Origin: Streptomyces sp. NBC_01142
Lineage (GTDB): Bacteria; Actinomycetota; Actinomycetes; Streptomycetales; Streptomycetaceae
DNA: 64,000 bases
NCBI RefSeq assembly: GCF_026341125.1
Contig: NZ_JAPEOR010000003.1
Span: 1,488,001 to 1,552,000, forward strand
Direction: 5' to 3'
The translations under genes were made by a program, and so were the position numbers. The notes under the pieces were generated by a model that saw only the letters and a program-made list of their open reading frames with translations, searched no databases and was not told the origin of the DNA. Below are positions 35,728-44,137 of this stretch, piece after piece. The first letter of the stretch is position 1, and each line of letters opens with the position of its first letter.

Positions 35728-36245
35728 TGGCCGACTCCTGTGGCCGGGAGGAGACACCAGACGGTCGCGCCGGAGTCGCTGATCCCCCAGGTGCCGCCGT
35801 GCGTGACGGTGCACCATTCGACCAATTCGAGGCCGCGGCCGTGCTCTGCGTCGTCGTCGGCTTTCTGGACCGAAGGATTCCCTGGCACGTTGCTCTTCAC
35901 GAGGACGTACAGGGCCTCGTCCTGGAGCTGCATGGTGAAGGTGACGTGAGTGCCGCCGCTGTGCGTGATCGCATTGGTCACCAGCTCGGAGACGATGAGC
36001 GCCACGGTGTCCTTCAAGCCGGACAGACCGCAATAGCTTAGGCGTGCCTTGGCCAGGCGACGCATGGCACCGACGCGGCGAGCGTCTTTCGAAAGCGGTT
36101 CTTCGCCTGGTCCACGCTGCGCGATCTCGAAGTCAGTGCTCATTAAGTCGTACGTGCGAGGGCGGTTGGCCGCGTGAGGCAGGGGCCCGCCGACGAACGC
36201 GCTCTTGGCAGGAAGGGTCGTACCTCGGGCCACAGCCGTACCCAT
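35724..36245 (-). CDS. RsbW-like HATPase regulator
   Basis: A 173-residue GHKL-type ATP-binding protein. The N-box IVSELVTNAITHSGG near 95-108, the D-x-G region in DDDAEHGRGLELVEWCT and a C-terminal SGATVWCLLP strand fit single-domain anti-sigma-like kinases common in Streptomyces. The ATG at 36245 has GAGGAG four bases upstream. It heads the operon and faces the TPR regulator across a 200-base divergent promoter region, a very common Streptomyces pairing. Confidence 0.82.
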   Translation of the reverse strand: MGTAVARGTTLPAKSAFVGGPLPHAANRPRTYDLMSTDFEIAQRGPGEEPLSKDARRVGAMRRLAKARLSYCGLSGLKDTVALIVSELVTNAITHSGGTHVTFTMQLQDEALYVLVKSNVPGNPSVQKADDDAEHGRGLELVEWCTVTHGGTWGISDSGATVWCLLPATGVGQ

Positions 36246-36308
36246 TGACTCCTCCTCGTCGCGGTATGAACACATAGCGTTCTGCGACGAGGGTGGCTGT
36301 GACTATGT

Positions 36309-36366
36309 CGTGGTTATGACTTCTGACTGTCCGTTCGGGTGACACCATGACGCGGCTATGACTTCT
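36309..36366 (+). promoter_or_regulatory. pair of 16-bp direct repeats in the divergent promoter region
   Basis: CGTGGTTATGACTTCT (36309-36324) and CGCGGCTATGACTTCT (36351-36366) differ at two positions and are exactly 42 bases apart, four helical turns. They lie between the HATPase and TPR-regulator genes and are good candidates for binding sites of the regulator at 36446. Confidence 0.5.
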
Positions 36367-36445
36367 CGCCGCCTTCTGGCGGGGGGCCGTTACAAAAGGA
36401 GACCAGCGCGGTATCCCATGGGGGAACCGATTCCGTGGAGGGGAC

Positions 36446-37804
36446 ATGGGCGAGGATCGGCGCACAGTGCTGTACACGCTGGTGATCGAACGAGGTATCC
36501 GCTCGCACAAGTCGTTCAGCGATGAGTACGCACGCGTCGCGGAGCAGTTACGGGCCGAGGGCCAAGACGTGGCTCCCGCACCAGTGGCACGTCACTACGA
36601 GCGCCTGCTGGTCGTCGGGGGACTCAAGAGCCAGCCGTACTCTCCGACTGCCCGGGTCTTGGAGCGCATGTTCCATTGGCCCGTCCTGGATTTGCTGCGC
36701 CCGGCTTCCGAAATGCCGGAGTTGGAGCGTCAGCATTCCACTCCGCGGGCCGCAACTTCGCCTGTGCTCAACGAAAGTGAACTGCTGATGACCGCTCGGG
36801 ACGCCGCCGAACACGCCGGTGAGGCCGCCTCGCTCCACTTGGACGAGATGACGCTCGACCAACTCCACGACGACCTCGTAGAGCTCGCCCGTAAGTACGG
36901 CTGCACCGCCCCGGCCGAGGTCTGCCAGCGCGCGAGCAGCCTGCTGCGCACGGCGCAGGTGCTGCTGGAACGCACCCGTTCCCCCGAACAGCACGCCCGG
37001 CTCTACTACGCAGCCGGGCAGGCCACTGCGCTGCTGTCCGCAGTCTCGTTCGATCTGGGAGCGCTCGCGCCGGCCGTCTCGTTCGCCCGTTCCTCCGCGC
37101 AGTACGGCAAGACCATCGAGCATGGCCCGTTGCAGGCGTACGCCTACGGCATGCTGGCCTTCATGGCGTTCTGGGACGGTCGTCCCAGCGAAGCAGTCCG
37201 ACTGGCCAAGAGCGCCCAGCAGTTCGGAGGACTGGGGGACACCGCCTGCCGCCGGCTGTACGCCATCGAGGCCCGCGCCTACGGGCATCTACGCAACGCT
37301 GACCAGGCGCAGCGCGCCATCCGAGACGCGCTGGAGCACAGCAGCGGCGCCCGAGACGAGTTGCACGACGACATTGGCGGCGAGTTCGGCTTCGACGCCG
37401 CCCGGATTGCGATGAGCAACGCGACGACCAGTCTGCTGCTGCGCGACGCCGAGGGAGCGGAAGCCTCAGCCACCAGGGCCCTTGCCCTGCTGAGCAGTCG
37501 CCCTACAGCCGAGCAACCGATCGTGGTCTCAGGGCCCGCAGCGATCGACCTGGCCCGCTCGCGGCTGATGCGCAGCGAGGTGGAGGGCGCGCACGAGGCC
37601 CTGGCGCCGGTCTTCCGGGTGCCGCCGGACTGGCGTGGCGCCGGCATGCTGGAGCGCCTGACGGCCGCACGGATCGAGCTGACGCGCCCCGAACTCCGGA
37701 GCGCGCCAGCAGCCCTCACCCTGGCCGAGCAGATCGAGGACTTCAGCGCCCTTTCTCCTGCGCGCAGGCTCGGCGCCACGAGCCCGCTCGCGATCGAGGG
37801 CTGA
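36446..37804 (+). CDS. DNA-binding regulator with a TPR domain
   Basis: A 452-residue protein. The first 85 residues form an XRE-like domain (VLYTLVIERGIRSHKSFSDE then EQLRAEGQDVAPAPVARHYE); the remaining part is a run of helical TPR-like repeats (YYAAGQATALLSAVSFDLGA, AYGMLAFMAFWDGRPSEAVR, RRLYAIEARAYGHLRNADQA). ATG with GGAGGGG five bases upstream. Such regulators usually pair with an RsbW-like HATPase, as here, and sense an intracellular signal through the TPR domain. It is divergent from the nucleotide operon and probably controls it. Confidence 0.8.
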   Translation: MGEDRRTVLYTLVIERGIRSHKSFSDEYARVAEQLRAEGQDVAPAPVARHYERLLVVGGLKSQPYSPTARVLERMFHWPVLDLLRPASEMPELERQHSTPRAATSPVLNESELLMTARDAAEHAGEAASLHLDEMTLDQLHDDLVELARKYGCTAPAEVCQRASSLLRTAQVLLERTRSPEQHARLYYAAGQATALLSAVSFDLGALAPAVSFARSSAQYGKTIEHGPLQAYAYGMLAFMAFWDGRPSEAVRLAKSAQQFGGLGDTACRRLYAIEARAYGHLRNADQAQRAIRDALEHSSGARDELHDDIGGEFGFDAARIAMSNATTSLLLRDAEGAEASATRALALLSSRPTAEQPIVVSGPAAIDLARSRLMRSEVEGAHEALAPVFRVPPDWRGAGMLERLTAARIELTRPELRSAPAALTLAEQIEDFSALSPARRLGATSPLAIEG

Positions 37805-37807
37805 CCT

Positions 37808-38839
37808 TTACCGGCCGAGCGCGGCCAGGATCATCGTCTCCTTCTCCGGAGCGATGCCGTGCTCGGCCCAGCGGGGATGCTCCACAGGCATCCCGCCGTC
37901 GCGGAGCCACGCCCAGGTGTCCTCGACGGTTTCCGACAGCGGGCGGCACACCAGCCCGGCCGCCTGCGCTCGCGTCGACTCGATCCTCCACACGCCGGCG
38001 TGGGTGCGCCACAGCGGCAGCTCCGTCCACTGCTGCACCTCATGGTCCAGGAGCAGCTTGTCGGGAGCCCACACCAGTTGCGCGTATCCGCCGGTGGCGA
38101 GCACGCAGGCCGTGAGGAAGTCGCTCATCGTCTCCCGGCCGAGCGGTGCGACGCAGTTGTACGCGCCCCCTCGATCGGCGGCGGCCTGGTCGAGGGCGAA
38201 CGCGGCCACATCGCGTACGTCGATCGGCTGGATGGACTTCTCCGGAGCTCCCGGGGCGAGCATCCGGCCGCCGCGAGTGGCGCGGCGCAACCACCACGGC
38301 AGCCGGCCGACGTATTCGCCCGGCCCGAGGATGACGCCTGGCCGGAGAATCACTGTCCGGTCCTCGCCGAACGCTACGGTGGTCGCTCGCTCTGCGCTGG
38401 CCTTCTGCCTCCCGTAGTACCAGTCCGGCCCGTCCCAGTCATCTGGGAGACGGCCGTAGTCGGCATCGGCGTCCGGCGGGCCGTCCAGCAGTTCCGATTC
38501 TTCCGTTAGAGGCTCGCTCGGCCAGCCGCGGTACGCGTTCACGGTGGAGACGTATACGTACCGGCCGACGGCCGGCTCCAAGGCTCGGGCGCCCGCGAGC
38601 ACATCACGTGGCGCCATCTCGGATGCGGAGGTATCCACCACGGCGTCCCAAGGGCCCTCACTGGCCAACCGCGACAAGTCCTCGGGGACGGTGCGGTCAC
38701 CGCGGACCGCTCGGGCTCCTGCCGGTGCAGAGCCAGAACGGCCGCGGTTGAAGACCGTCACCTCCCACCCGCGGTCCAGCGCATACTGGGCAACAGCCCG
38801 GCCCAGGAACCAACTTCCGCCAAGCACGAGGATTCTCAT
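37808..38839 (-). CDS. NAD-dependent epimerase/dehydratase (extended SDR)
   Basis: A 343-residue Rossmann protein. RILVLGGSWFLGRAVAQYAL holds the GxxxxxG nucleotide motif at residues 2-20; DVLAGARALEPAVGRYVYVS and YYGRQKASAERA (Tyr-x3-Lys, near 170) supply the catalytic pair. The active-site Ser/Thr appears to be in VYVSTVNAY. The start is the ATG at 38839; the extension to 38881 lacks support. The gene converges on the TPR regulator with only three bases between stops. Substrate is unknown; sugar nucleotide or isoflavone-reductase-like chemistry is typical. Confidence 0.85.
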   Translation of the reverse strand: MRILVLGGSWFLGRAVAQYALDRGWEVTVFNRGRSGSAPAGARAVRGDRTVPEDLSRLASEGPWDAVVDTSASEMAPRDVLAGARALEPAVGRYVYVSTVNAYRGWPSEPLTEESELLDGPPDADADYGRLPDDWDGPDWYYGRQKASAERATTVAFGEDRTVILRPGVILGPGEYVGRLPWWLRRATRGGRMLAPGAPEKSIQPIDVRDVAAFALDQAAADRGGAYNCVAPLGRETMSDFLTACVLATGGYAQLVWAPDKLLLDHEVQQWTELPLWRTHAGVWRIESTRAQAAGLVCRPLSETVEDTWAWLRDGGMPVEHPRWAEHGIAPEKETMILAALGR

Positions 38840-39239
38840 GCCGTGATCCTGCCCGACCGCGTGGACTGCGTACCAGTGCACGCAGCCGCCCTCAGCGGCG
38901 CGCCAGCGTCTCTCCTATCAACCTTGATAGAGAGTCGCCGGACAGCCCTCTGCGGTGGCTGCACGGCCGATCCGGCCGCCGCCAGGCCCAACGCATGATG
39001 CCCCGCGGCTCGTTATGGACCTGTGGACCCGCGCGCACGTCGCCGTGGCCGCCCCCGCCGCCCCTTCCGCGGGACTGACGGGAGACCCGAAGACGTCGCC
39101 TGTCTTCCCGGGCCTTGGCCAGAACGGCATCGGGAGCCTGGCCTTGCGGGCGGGGACCTCCCCCAGGCCTGTCCAGGCCCGTCCCTCATTGGCGAACGCG
39201 ACGAAACTCCGTGTGATGAGAGGGCCGTCGAGGGACTTA
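38840..39239. other. intergenic, no gene seen
   Basis: About 400 bases between the SDR gene and the left end of the IS630-bounded unit. The ORFs here have shadow-type composition. The 39238-39239 TA is the presumed insertion target. Confidence 0.4.
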
Positions 39240-39310
39240 GTGGTCGGCGCTCGAAGTCCTTCGGGGGTTGACGTAAGAGTCCATCGTGCTGCGTCAGGAA
39301 CCTCCGATTC

Positions 39311-39592
39311 TCAGCCGGATGGCGCGCGCCTGACGGTCACGCGGACATGGCCTGCTCGCCGCCTTCGGCGTCTTCCGCGCAGGCGGCGGCGAGGCCGCGT
39401 GGCCAGGGCTGCCACGGTGAAGAAGGCCGGAGTCGGGGCCCGGCCGGTTTCGATCTTGCGGAGTGTTTCAGCGGACACCCCGGCGGCTGCTGCCACGTCG
39501 ACCATGCTGCGGTCACCGCGGGCTTGGCGAAGCAGGATCCCGAAGCGCTCTCCGCGTTGCCGCTCTTGCGGACTCAAAGGAACTCTCACCAT
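39311..39592 (-). CDS. XRE-family regulator, C terminus probably frameshifted
   Basis: From the ATG at 39592: VRVPLSPQERQRGERFGILL, QARGDRSMVDVAAAAGVSAE and TLRKIETGRAPTPAFFTVAA, a helix-turn-helix of the XRE type. After FFTVAALA the frame turns Arg-rich, whereas another frame gives RGLAAACAEDAEGGEQAMSA and a stop near 39342, which looks like the genuine end. An indel near 39395 is likely. The gene is divergent from map, and the operator palindrome at 39600-39621 lies just upstream of its start, suggesting autoregulation. Confidence 0.65.
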   Translation of the reverse strand: MVRVPLSPQERQRGERFGILLRQARGDRSMVDVAAAAGVSAETLRKIETGRAPTPAFFTVAALATRPRRRLRGRRRRRRAGHVRVTVRRAPSG

Positions 39593-39599
39593 GCCCGTG

Positions 39600-39621
39600 A
39601 TACTAATACCGGTATAAGTAT
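39600..39621. promoter_or_regulatory. 22-bp near-palindromic operator
   Basis: Centred on ATACCGGTAT (39606-39615), extended outwards by ATACT(A/T) on both sides; 20 of 22 positions are symmetric. It lies 7 bases from the XRE start and 33 bases before map. A probable binding site for the XRE dimer, overlapping both promoters. Confidence 0.65.
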
Positions 39622-39654
39622 TGGTTAGCGTCGCATCGCAGGGAGTCACGACAC

Positions 39655-40422
39655 ATGGTGGAGATCAAGACCGACACGGCACTGGAGACGATGCGAGAAG
39701 CTGGACGCGTCGTGGCACACGCACTTGCGGCCGCCCGCGCAGCGGCAGCCGTGGGAGTTCGCCTGCGCGAGCTCGACGAAGCCGCCCGCGCCATTCTCAC
39801 CAAGGCCGGAGCACGCTCTCCGTTCCTGGGCTACCAGCCCTCCTTCGCCCCCATCCCCTTCCCCGCCGTGATTTGCGCGTCCGTCAACGACGCCGTCGCG
39901 CACGGCATCCCCGACGACTACCGCCTGCGCGACGGCGACTTGGTCAGCATCGACTGCGGAGCCGAACTCGACGGCTGGACTGGCGACGCCGCGATCAGCT
40001 TCACCGTCGGCACCCCTCGCCCTGCCGACCTCGAACTCATCGCAGCCACCCAGCAGGCCCTGGACGCCGGCATCGCCGCCGCCACCACCGGCCACCGGAT
40101 CGGCGACATCTCCCATGCCATCAGCACGGTCGCCCGCAAGGCCGACTGCGGCATGCCGGCCGACTTCGGCGGCCACGGCATCGGCCGCCAGATGCACGAA
40201 GACCCCCACGTCCCCAACCACGGACGACCCGGCCGCGGCTTCCCCCTGCGCCATGGCCTCGCCCTCGCCCTCGAACCCATGCTCATGGCCGGAGGACGCA
40301 ACGACTACCGCACCGACCCCGACGGATGGACCCTGCGCACGATCGACGGCAGCCGCGCCGCCCACATCGAACACACCATCGCCGTCACCGAGGACGGCCC
40401 CCGCATCCTCACCCTGCCCTGA
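39655..40422 (+). CDS. map: type I methionine aminopeptidase
   Basis: A complete 255-residue enzyme that removes N-terminal Met from nascent proteins. The dinuclear metal site is intact: Asp in VSIDCGAELDGW (near 100), Asp in TGDAAISF (near 111), His in GGHGIGRQMHEDP (near 175), Glu in LALEPMLM (near 206) and Glu in AHIEHTIAV (near 239). ATG with GGGAG upstream. A housekeeping map is expected elsewhere in the genome; this copy lies inside the IS630-bounded unit next to an XRE regulator, so it may be a resistant or regulated paralogue. Its codon use does not look decayed. Confidence 0.9.
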   Translation: MVEIKTDTALETMREAGRVVAHALAAARAAAAVGVRLRELDEAARAILTKAGARSPFLGYQPSFAPIPFPAVICASVNDAVAHGIPDDYRLRDGDLVSIDCGAELDGWTGDAAISFTVGTPRPADLELIAATQQALDAGIAAATTGHRIGDISHAISTVARKADCGMPADFGGHGIGRQMHEDPHVPNHGRPGRGFPLRHGLALALEPMLMAGGRNDYRTDPDGWTLRTIDGSRAAHIEHTIAVTEDGPRILTLP

Positions 40423-40528
40423 CCTCGAACCCGCTCCCACCCGGCAGCCAGACACATCGGCCAAGCCTCCGGCGCAGAGTGATTGACCATCCCGAACCAC
40501 TCACCCCGAGATCGGCTGTGTCCCTTCC

Positions 40529-41726
40529 ATGCCTGCGGCCCGAGCCGTGTCGCTCACTTTGACCGCCTCCGAGCGCCACCGACTCAAGAAAATGGCCTAT
40601 GGCCACAAGCCCCCGCATCAGGCCCGGCAGCGCGCAACCATCGTGCTGCTGGCTGCCGATGGGTGCTCCAATGCCCGGATATCCGCGCAGACGCGGCTGC
40701 ACGTGGACACGGTGCGCACCTGGCGGGGCAGATTCGCCACCGGCGGCTTGCTCGCCCTCGCCGACCGCAAGCGGTCCGGCCGGCCGGTCTCGTTCACCGC
40801 GTGCAGGTCGCCGAGGTCAAGGCGCTGGCTTGTCAGTTACCCGCTGAGACCGGCACGCCGCTGTCTCGCTGGTCGTGTCCGGAGCTGGCCCGGGAGGTGG
40901 TCGTCCGGTCCATCGCCGGGTCGATCTCCCCTTCCACCGTGCGGCGCTGGCTCAAGCCGGACGCGCTCAAGCCGTGGCAGTACCAGTCTTGGATCATCGT
41001 GCGCGACCCCGCCTTCGGGCCAAGGCCGCACGTGTGCTGGACCTGTACGCCCGCACCTTCGACGGCGCCCCACTGGGCGAGGACGAGTACGTGATCTCCG
41101 CGGACGAGAAGACTTCAATCCAGGCGCGCTGCCGCTGCCACCCGACCTTGACACCCGGGCAGGCCCGGGCGATGCGGGTCAACCACGAATACAACCGCGG
41201 CGGCGCGTTGGCCTACCTGGCCGCCTACGACGTCCATCGCGCCCGTGTCTTCGGCCGCTGCGAACCCAAGACCGGCATCGTCCCCTTCATGAACCTGATC
41301 ACCCAGGTCATGACCACCGAGCCCTACGCCAGTGCCAAACGCGTCTTCTGGATCGTCGACAACGGCTCCTCCCACCGAGGGAAGAAGGCCATAGATCGCC
41401 TCACCAGGGCGTTTCCGAACGCTGCCATGGCCCACACCCCCGTGCACGCCTCCTGGACGAACCAGATCGAGATCCTCTTCTCGACCGTCCAACGCAAGGT
41501 CGTCTCGCCCAATGACTTCACGGACCTCAGCGAGGTCCGGGATCGGCTCCGAGCATTCGAAGACCGCTACAACGCCACGGCACAGCCGTTCCAGTGGAGG
41601 TTCACCACCTCCTACTGGTCCGGCTCGACCGACACACACTCGGTCGGCAGGAAGAATCCTCCGCCCGTCCCGCCGCGTGATCAACCCTCGAAGGACTTCG
41701 AGCGCCGACCACTAAGCTCTAGTTGA
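40529..41726 (+). pseudogene. IS630-family transposase, two frameshifts
   Basis: Three consecutive frames make one transposase: LTLTASERHRLKKMAYGHKP to LADRKRSGRPVSFT (to about 40800, N-terminal HTH); VQVAEVKALACQLPAETGTP, TVRRWLKPDALKPWQYQSWI (to about 41020); then KAARVLDLYARTFDGAPLGE, DEYVISADEKTSIQARCR with the first Asp, VFWIVDNGSSHRGKKAIDRL with the second, and HASWTNQIEILFSTVQRKVV with the Glu. The catalytic residues are present, but the two breaks make it non-functional as sequenced. The last codons lie beyond the right end. Confidence 0.88.
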
Positions 41727-42297
41727 GGCAGACGACGCCGACCCGCACAGGGCGGCCGCACGGGAGCCTTCCGACCCCGTCGAGTCCGCTGTCCGTGCGC
41801 CGTGTCCTGAGGCGGGTGAGTCCCTTCCCGGCGGCTGCGGCGACGGCCTCCCCGGCGGTCGTCAGCAGCCGCACCATGTACTTGTCTCCTTGGTCGTCCA
41901 CCCACAACTCCGCCATCGGCAGCAGATCCTGGTCCAGGTCGCGGGCCCAGGCGGCCAGTGTGCGCAGCAGCTCAGCGGCGGACGCCGTCGACGTAGCGCG
42001 GCGGCCCTGCATGGTGCCGTTGGCGGGCGGGGCGATACCGGCGACCAGGACCACGTCTTGGTCGAGGTCGGCCGTCAGGGACCCGCCCCCGTCATCGCGC
42101 GCTGCGACCGGCTCGGTGCCCGCCACCGCTGCCATCCGCTCCAGGCTCACCCGTGCGGCCATCCCGCTCCCGCACACCTCGATTTGCGCGTCCCGCGCGC
42201 TCAGGCACAGCCGCACCGGCTCCAGTGGCCCGCAGGCATCCAGCAGCCGGGCAACCGCTTCCACGCAACGGGCCAGTGAGAGTGACATGTTCGTCAT
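41719..42297 (-). CDS. hypothetical protein, 192 aa
   Basis: MTNMSLSLARCVEAVARLLD, DAQIEVCGSGMAARVSLERM and LAAWARDLDQDLLPMAELWV form a plausible globular protein of unknown family. The 3' end lies seven bases from the IS630-type right end, so the natural C terminus may have been replaced. No signal peptide. It is divergent from the SUKH gene at 42499. Confidence 0.5.
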   Translation of the reverse strand: MTNMSLSLARCVEAVARLLDACGPLEPVRLCLSARDAQIEVCGSGMAARVSLERMAAVAGTEPVAARDDGGGSLTADLDQDVVLVAGIAPPANGTMQGRRATSTASAAELLRTLAAWARDLDQDLLPMAELWVDDQGDKYMVRLLTTAGEAVAAAAGKGLTRLRTRRTDSGLDGVGRLPCGRPVRVGVVCLN

Positions 42298-42498
42298 TCT
42301 CGTCCCCGCGACGCCGGCCCGTCGGGCACGAACCCCGCCCGTACTTGTTCCTCTGTCTTTCGGCTGGGGGCTCTGCCTTTGGGTAGAGGCGGGTCGCCTT
42401 CAAGGAGTAGGGGGCTCCGTACGGTGTTGGTAAGGACGGCTGTTGGTGAGGGGTGAGTATCCCTCGGGGGTGTCGTAGCGGGGTGCGACAATCCGTCC

Positions 42499-43136
42499 GT
42501 GTCTGAGGAGCTCTCGCGTTGGTATCGGGGCCGCCTGGTGGGCGGTCCGTTCTGGTCGTTCGACCCAGGCGAGTGCGCCGCGCTCGAACGGGAGATCGGG
42601 CTGCCCCTGCCACCCGCGTACCGCTCGTTCCTGCAAGCCGTCGGCGGGGAGAAGCTGGACTACTCGGTCCGCCTCCCGGCCTGTGAACCAGAACCGGTCC
42701 AGGGCTTCGACGAGCTCTACCAGTTGGGCCGTGACGACGCCGGTGAGTACGGCTGGGGAACTCTCATGGGCGAGTATCGGCGCAGTCGCGATGGGTGGCT
42801 CGCTGAGAACGTGCCCCTGACCGGCCTGCTGCCCATCGCCCGCAACGGCGGAAGCGACACCCTCTTCCTGGACCTGAACCCGGCCACTCATGGCCAGCTC
42901 CACGCGTTCGTCCATGCCATCGCCTGGCCGGGGTATCTGGGCAGCCATGTCTTCACAAAGGTCACCGACGACTTCGACGCCTACCTCGACAGCCTGTTCA
43001 TCGACCCCGACATGGCCGAGGACGCCTGGGCCGATGTCGCCGAGAGCGATCCCTCGGACCTTGGCGGAGGACCGTCGAGGAGTGGCTGGACAAGGAACTG
43101 CCAGGCTGGCGTGCTGAAGCCTGGGCCACGACCTGA
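42499..43136 (+). pseudogene. SMI1/KNR4 (SUKH) family protein with a late frameshift
   Basis: From a GTG at 42499: WSFDPGECAALEREIGLPLP, PAYRSFLQAVGGEKLDYSVR and LLPIARNGGSDTLFLDLNP follow the SUKH domain. Near 43062 the coding signal moves to another frame that gives PWRRTVEEWLDKELPGWRAE then AWATT and a stop at 43136, a natural SUKH ending. The unshifted frame would run to 43461 without similarity. It is either a one-base assembly error or a recently broken immunity-type gene. No toxin partner is visible. Confidence 0.7.
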
Positions 43137-43154
43137 TCTTCAAACGCTCTCCTC

Positions 43155-43345
43155 AAGGGTCTTCGGGTCCCCGAGGAATTCGCAGGGCCGCGTAGCCCAG
43201 GTAGTCCGTGCCAGCTCGCTCGGTAGCGCATTGCCGTCTGAGGGTTCACGCCAAGGGCGTCTGCCAAGACGGCCGGCGGGGCTTGGTGGACCATCTGGAC
43301 CCAGGCTCTGGAGCGCGTGGCCATGGCCGGGATCCGAGCGGGCCT
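43155..43345 (-). pseudogene. C-terminal fragment of a recombinase-like protein
   Basis: The minus strand reads RAWVQMVHQAPPAVLADALG and VNPQTAMRYR, then in another frame SELART and DYLGYAALRIPRGPEDP. The 'APPAVLADALGI...TAM' helix-turn-helix tail is common at the end of Streptomyces integrase or transposase-like proteins. Nothing upstream of this part survives. Confidence 0.5.
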
Positions 43346-43478
43346 TCTCCTCCTTTGACGCGTCGGCGAGCGTCACCTCGGGACGCAGGACGACCTCGGT
43401 GATCCAGCCTCCTCCGCCGCTCTCCCCCATGGTCATGACCCCATGGGCGTGGTCCTTGTAGTCAATGACGCTCTAACG
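43346..43478 (-). pseudogene. OsmC-family protein fragment
   Basis: The minus-strand frame SVIDYKDHAHGVMTMGESGG, then GGWITEVVLRPEVTLADASK, matches the middle of OsmC/Ohr-type peroxidase proteins. Both the start and the Cys-containing C-terminal half (FIANSV region) are missing; it joins the recombinase fragment directly. Confidence 0.5.
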
Positions 43479-43885
43479 CCGTCGATAGCGCAGAGGTGGA
43501 TCCCGACCGGCGCGTCGCGAACTACAGGGCGAACGTTGTCTGACGCGGCACTAGGCAAGCTCATTGTCGGAATTGAAGTTGTCGGAGCCCGCCCGGGCAT
43601 GCACCGCACCTGAGAAGGAGGCGCTGGTCTCCGCTGGATTTCGCGCGAAGCCCAGGTCCTCGTCCGGAAACTCCGTGACCCCTCACTGCGGATCAGTGCC
43701 TGATGGTGCCGGGAACTATGGAGTGCTGCGCCATTGCCCTGAAGGAGTATCGCCGAAAGGCCGTCTGGGAAGACATTGCGGATGAGCAGCCCTCCATGCC
43801 GGCCCCGACCGCCTTGCCCTCCTCCCTTCCCGTTTCGCTTGGAACTCCGACTCTCGACTGGTTGGCGATGCCCTGGAGACGGTGA

Positions 43886-44111
43886 TGTCAGCTGCCGAGT
43901 GCGTCCTCGACGACACCCGCTACCTGCTGCCCACCTTGACATGGCAGATCGGTGCCAAGCTGGTAAGTGCTGTGCCACCACCGCCTACTCGCCCGAGCAC
44001 CTGCGGGCTGTGCCCATACCCGCCTACGCCCTGGCTACGGTCTGGGCCTGCCACGCGGCGCTCGCCCAAGCGGCCGACAGCGACGCCGACTCGTATTCTC
44101 CAGTCAGAGGC
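43886..44111 (+). pseudogene. frameshifted fragment of a hypothetical protein
   Basis: MSAAECVLDDTRYLLPTLTW then QIGAK in one frame continue as TAYSPEHLRAVPIPAYALAT and VWACHAALAQAADSDADSYS in another. It reads as a single small helical protein with one shift near 43960. Family unknown to me. Confidence 0.4.
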
Positions 44112-44137
44112 ATGACAGCATTAACGGATCGGTGCGG

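Larger units (their letters stand above)
39240..41712 (+). mobile_element. IS630-family-ended unit carrying XRE and methionine aminopeptidase genes
   Basis: The left end GTGGTCGGCGCTCGAAGTCC (39240-39259 and on to 39271) recurs inverted at 41681-41712 with one mismatch in 32. Each end is flanked by TA (39238-39239, 41713-41714), the IS630 target. At 2473 bp it is about twice a normal IS630 element: besides the transposase at the right it holds a divergent XRE/map pair. I found no second left end closer to the transposase, so the two genes appear to be cargo. Confidence 0.8.

Noticed and set aside
29181..36245. Operon as a known preQ0/Dpd DNA modification system
   Set aside because: No QueC/D/E, TGT-like or Dpd proteins are present; the enzyme set is different.
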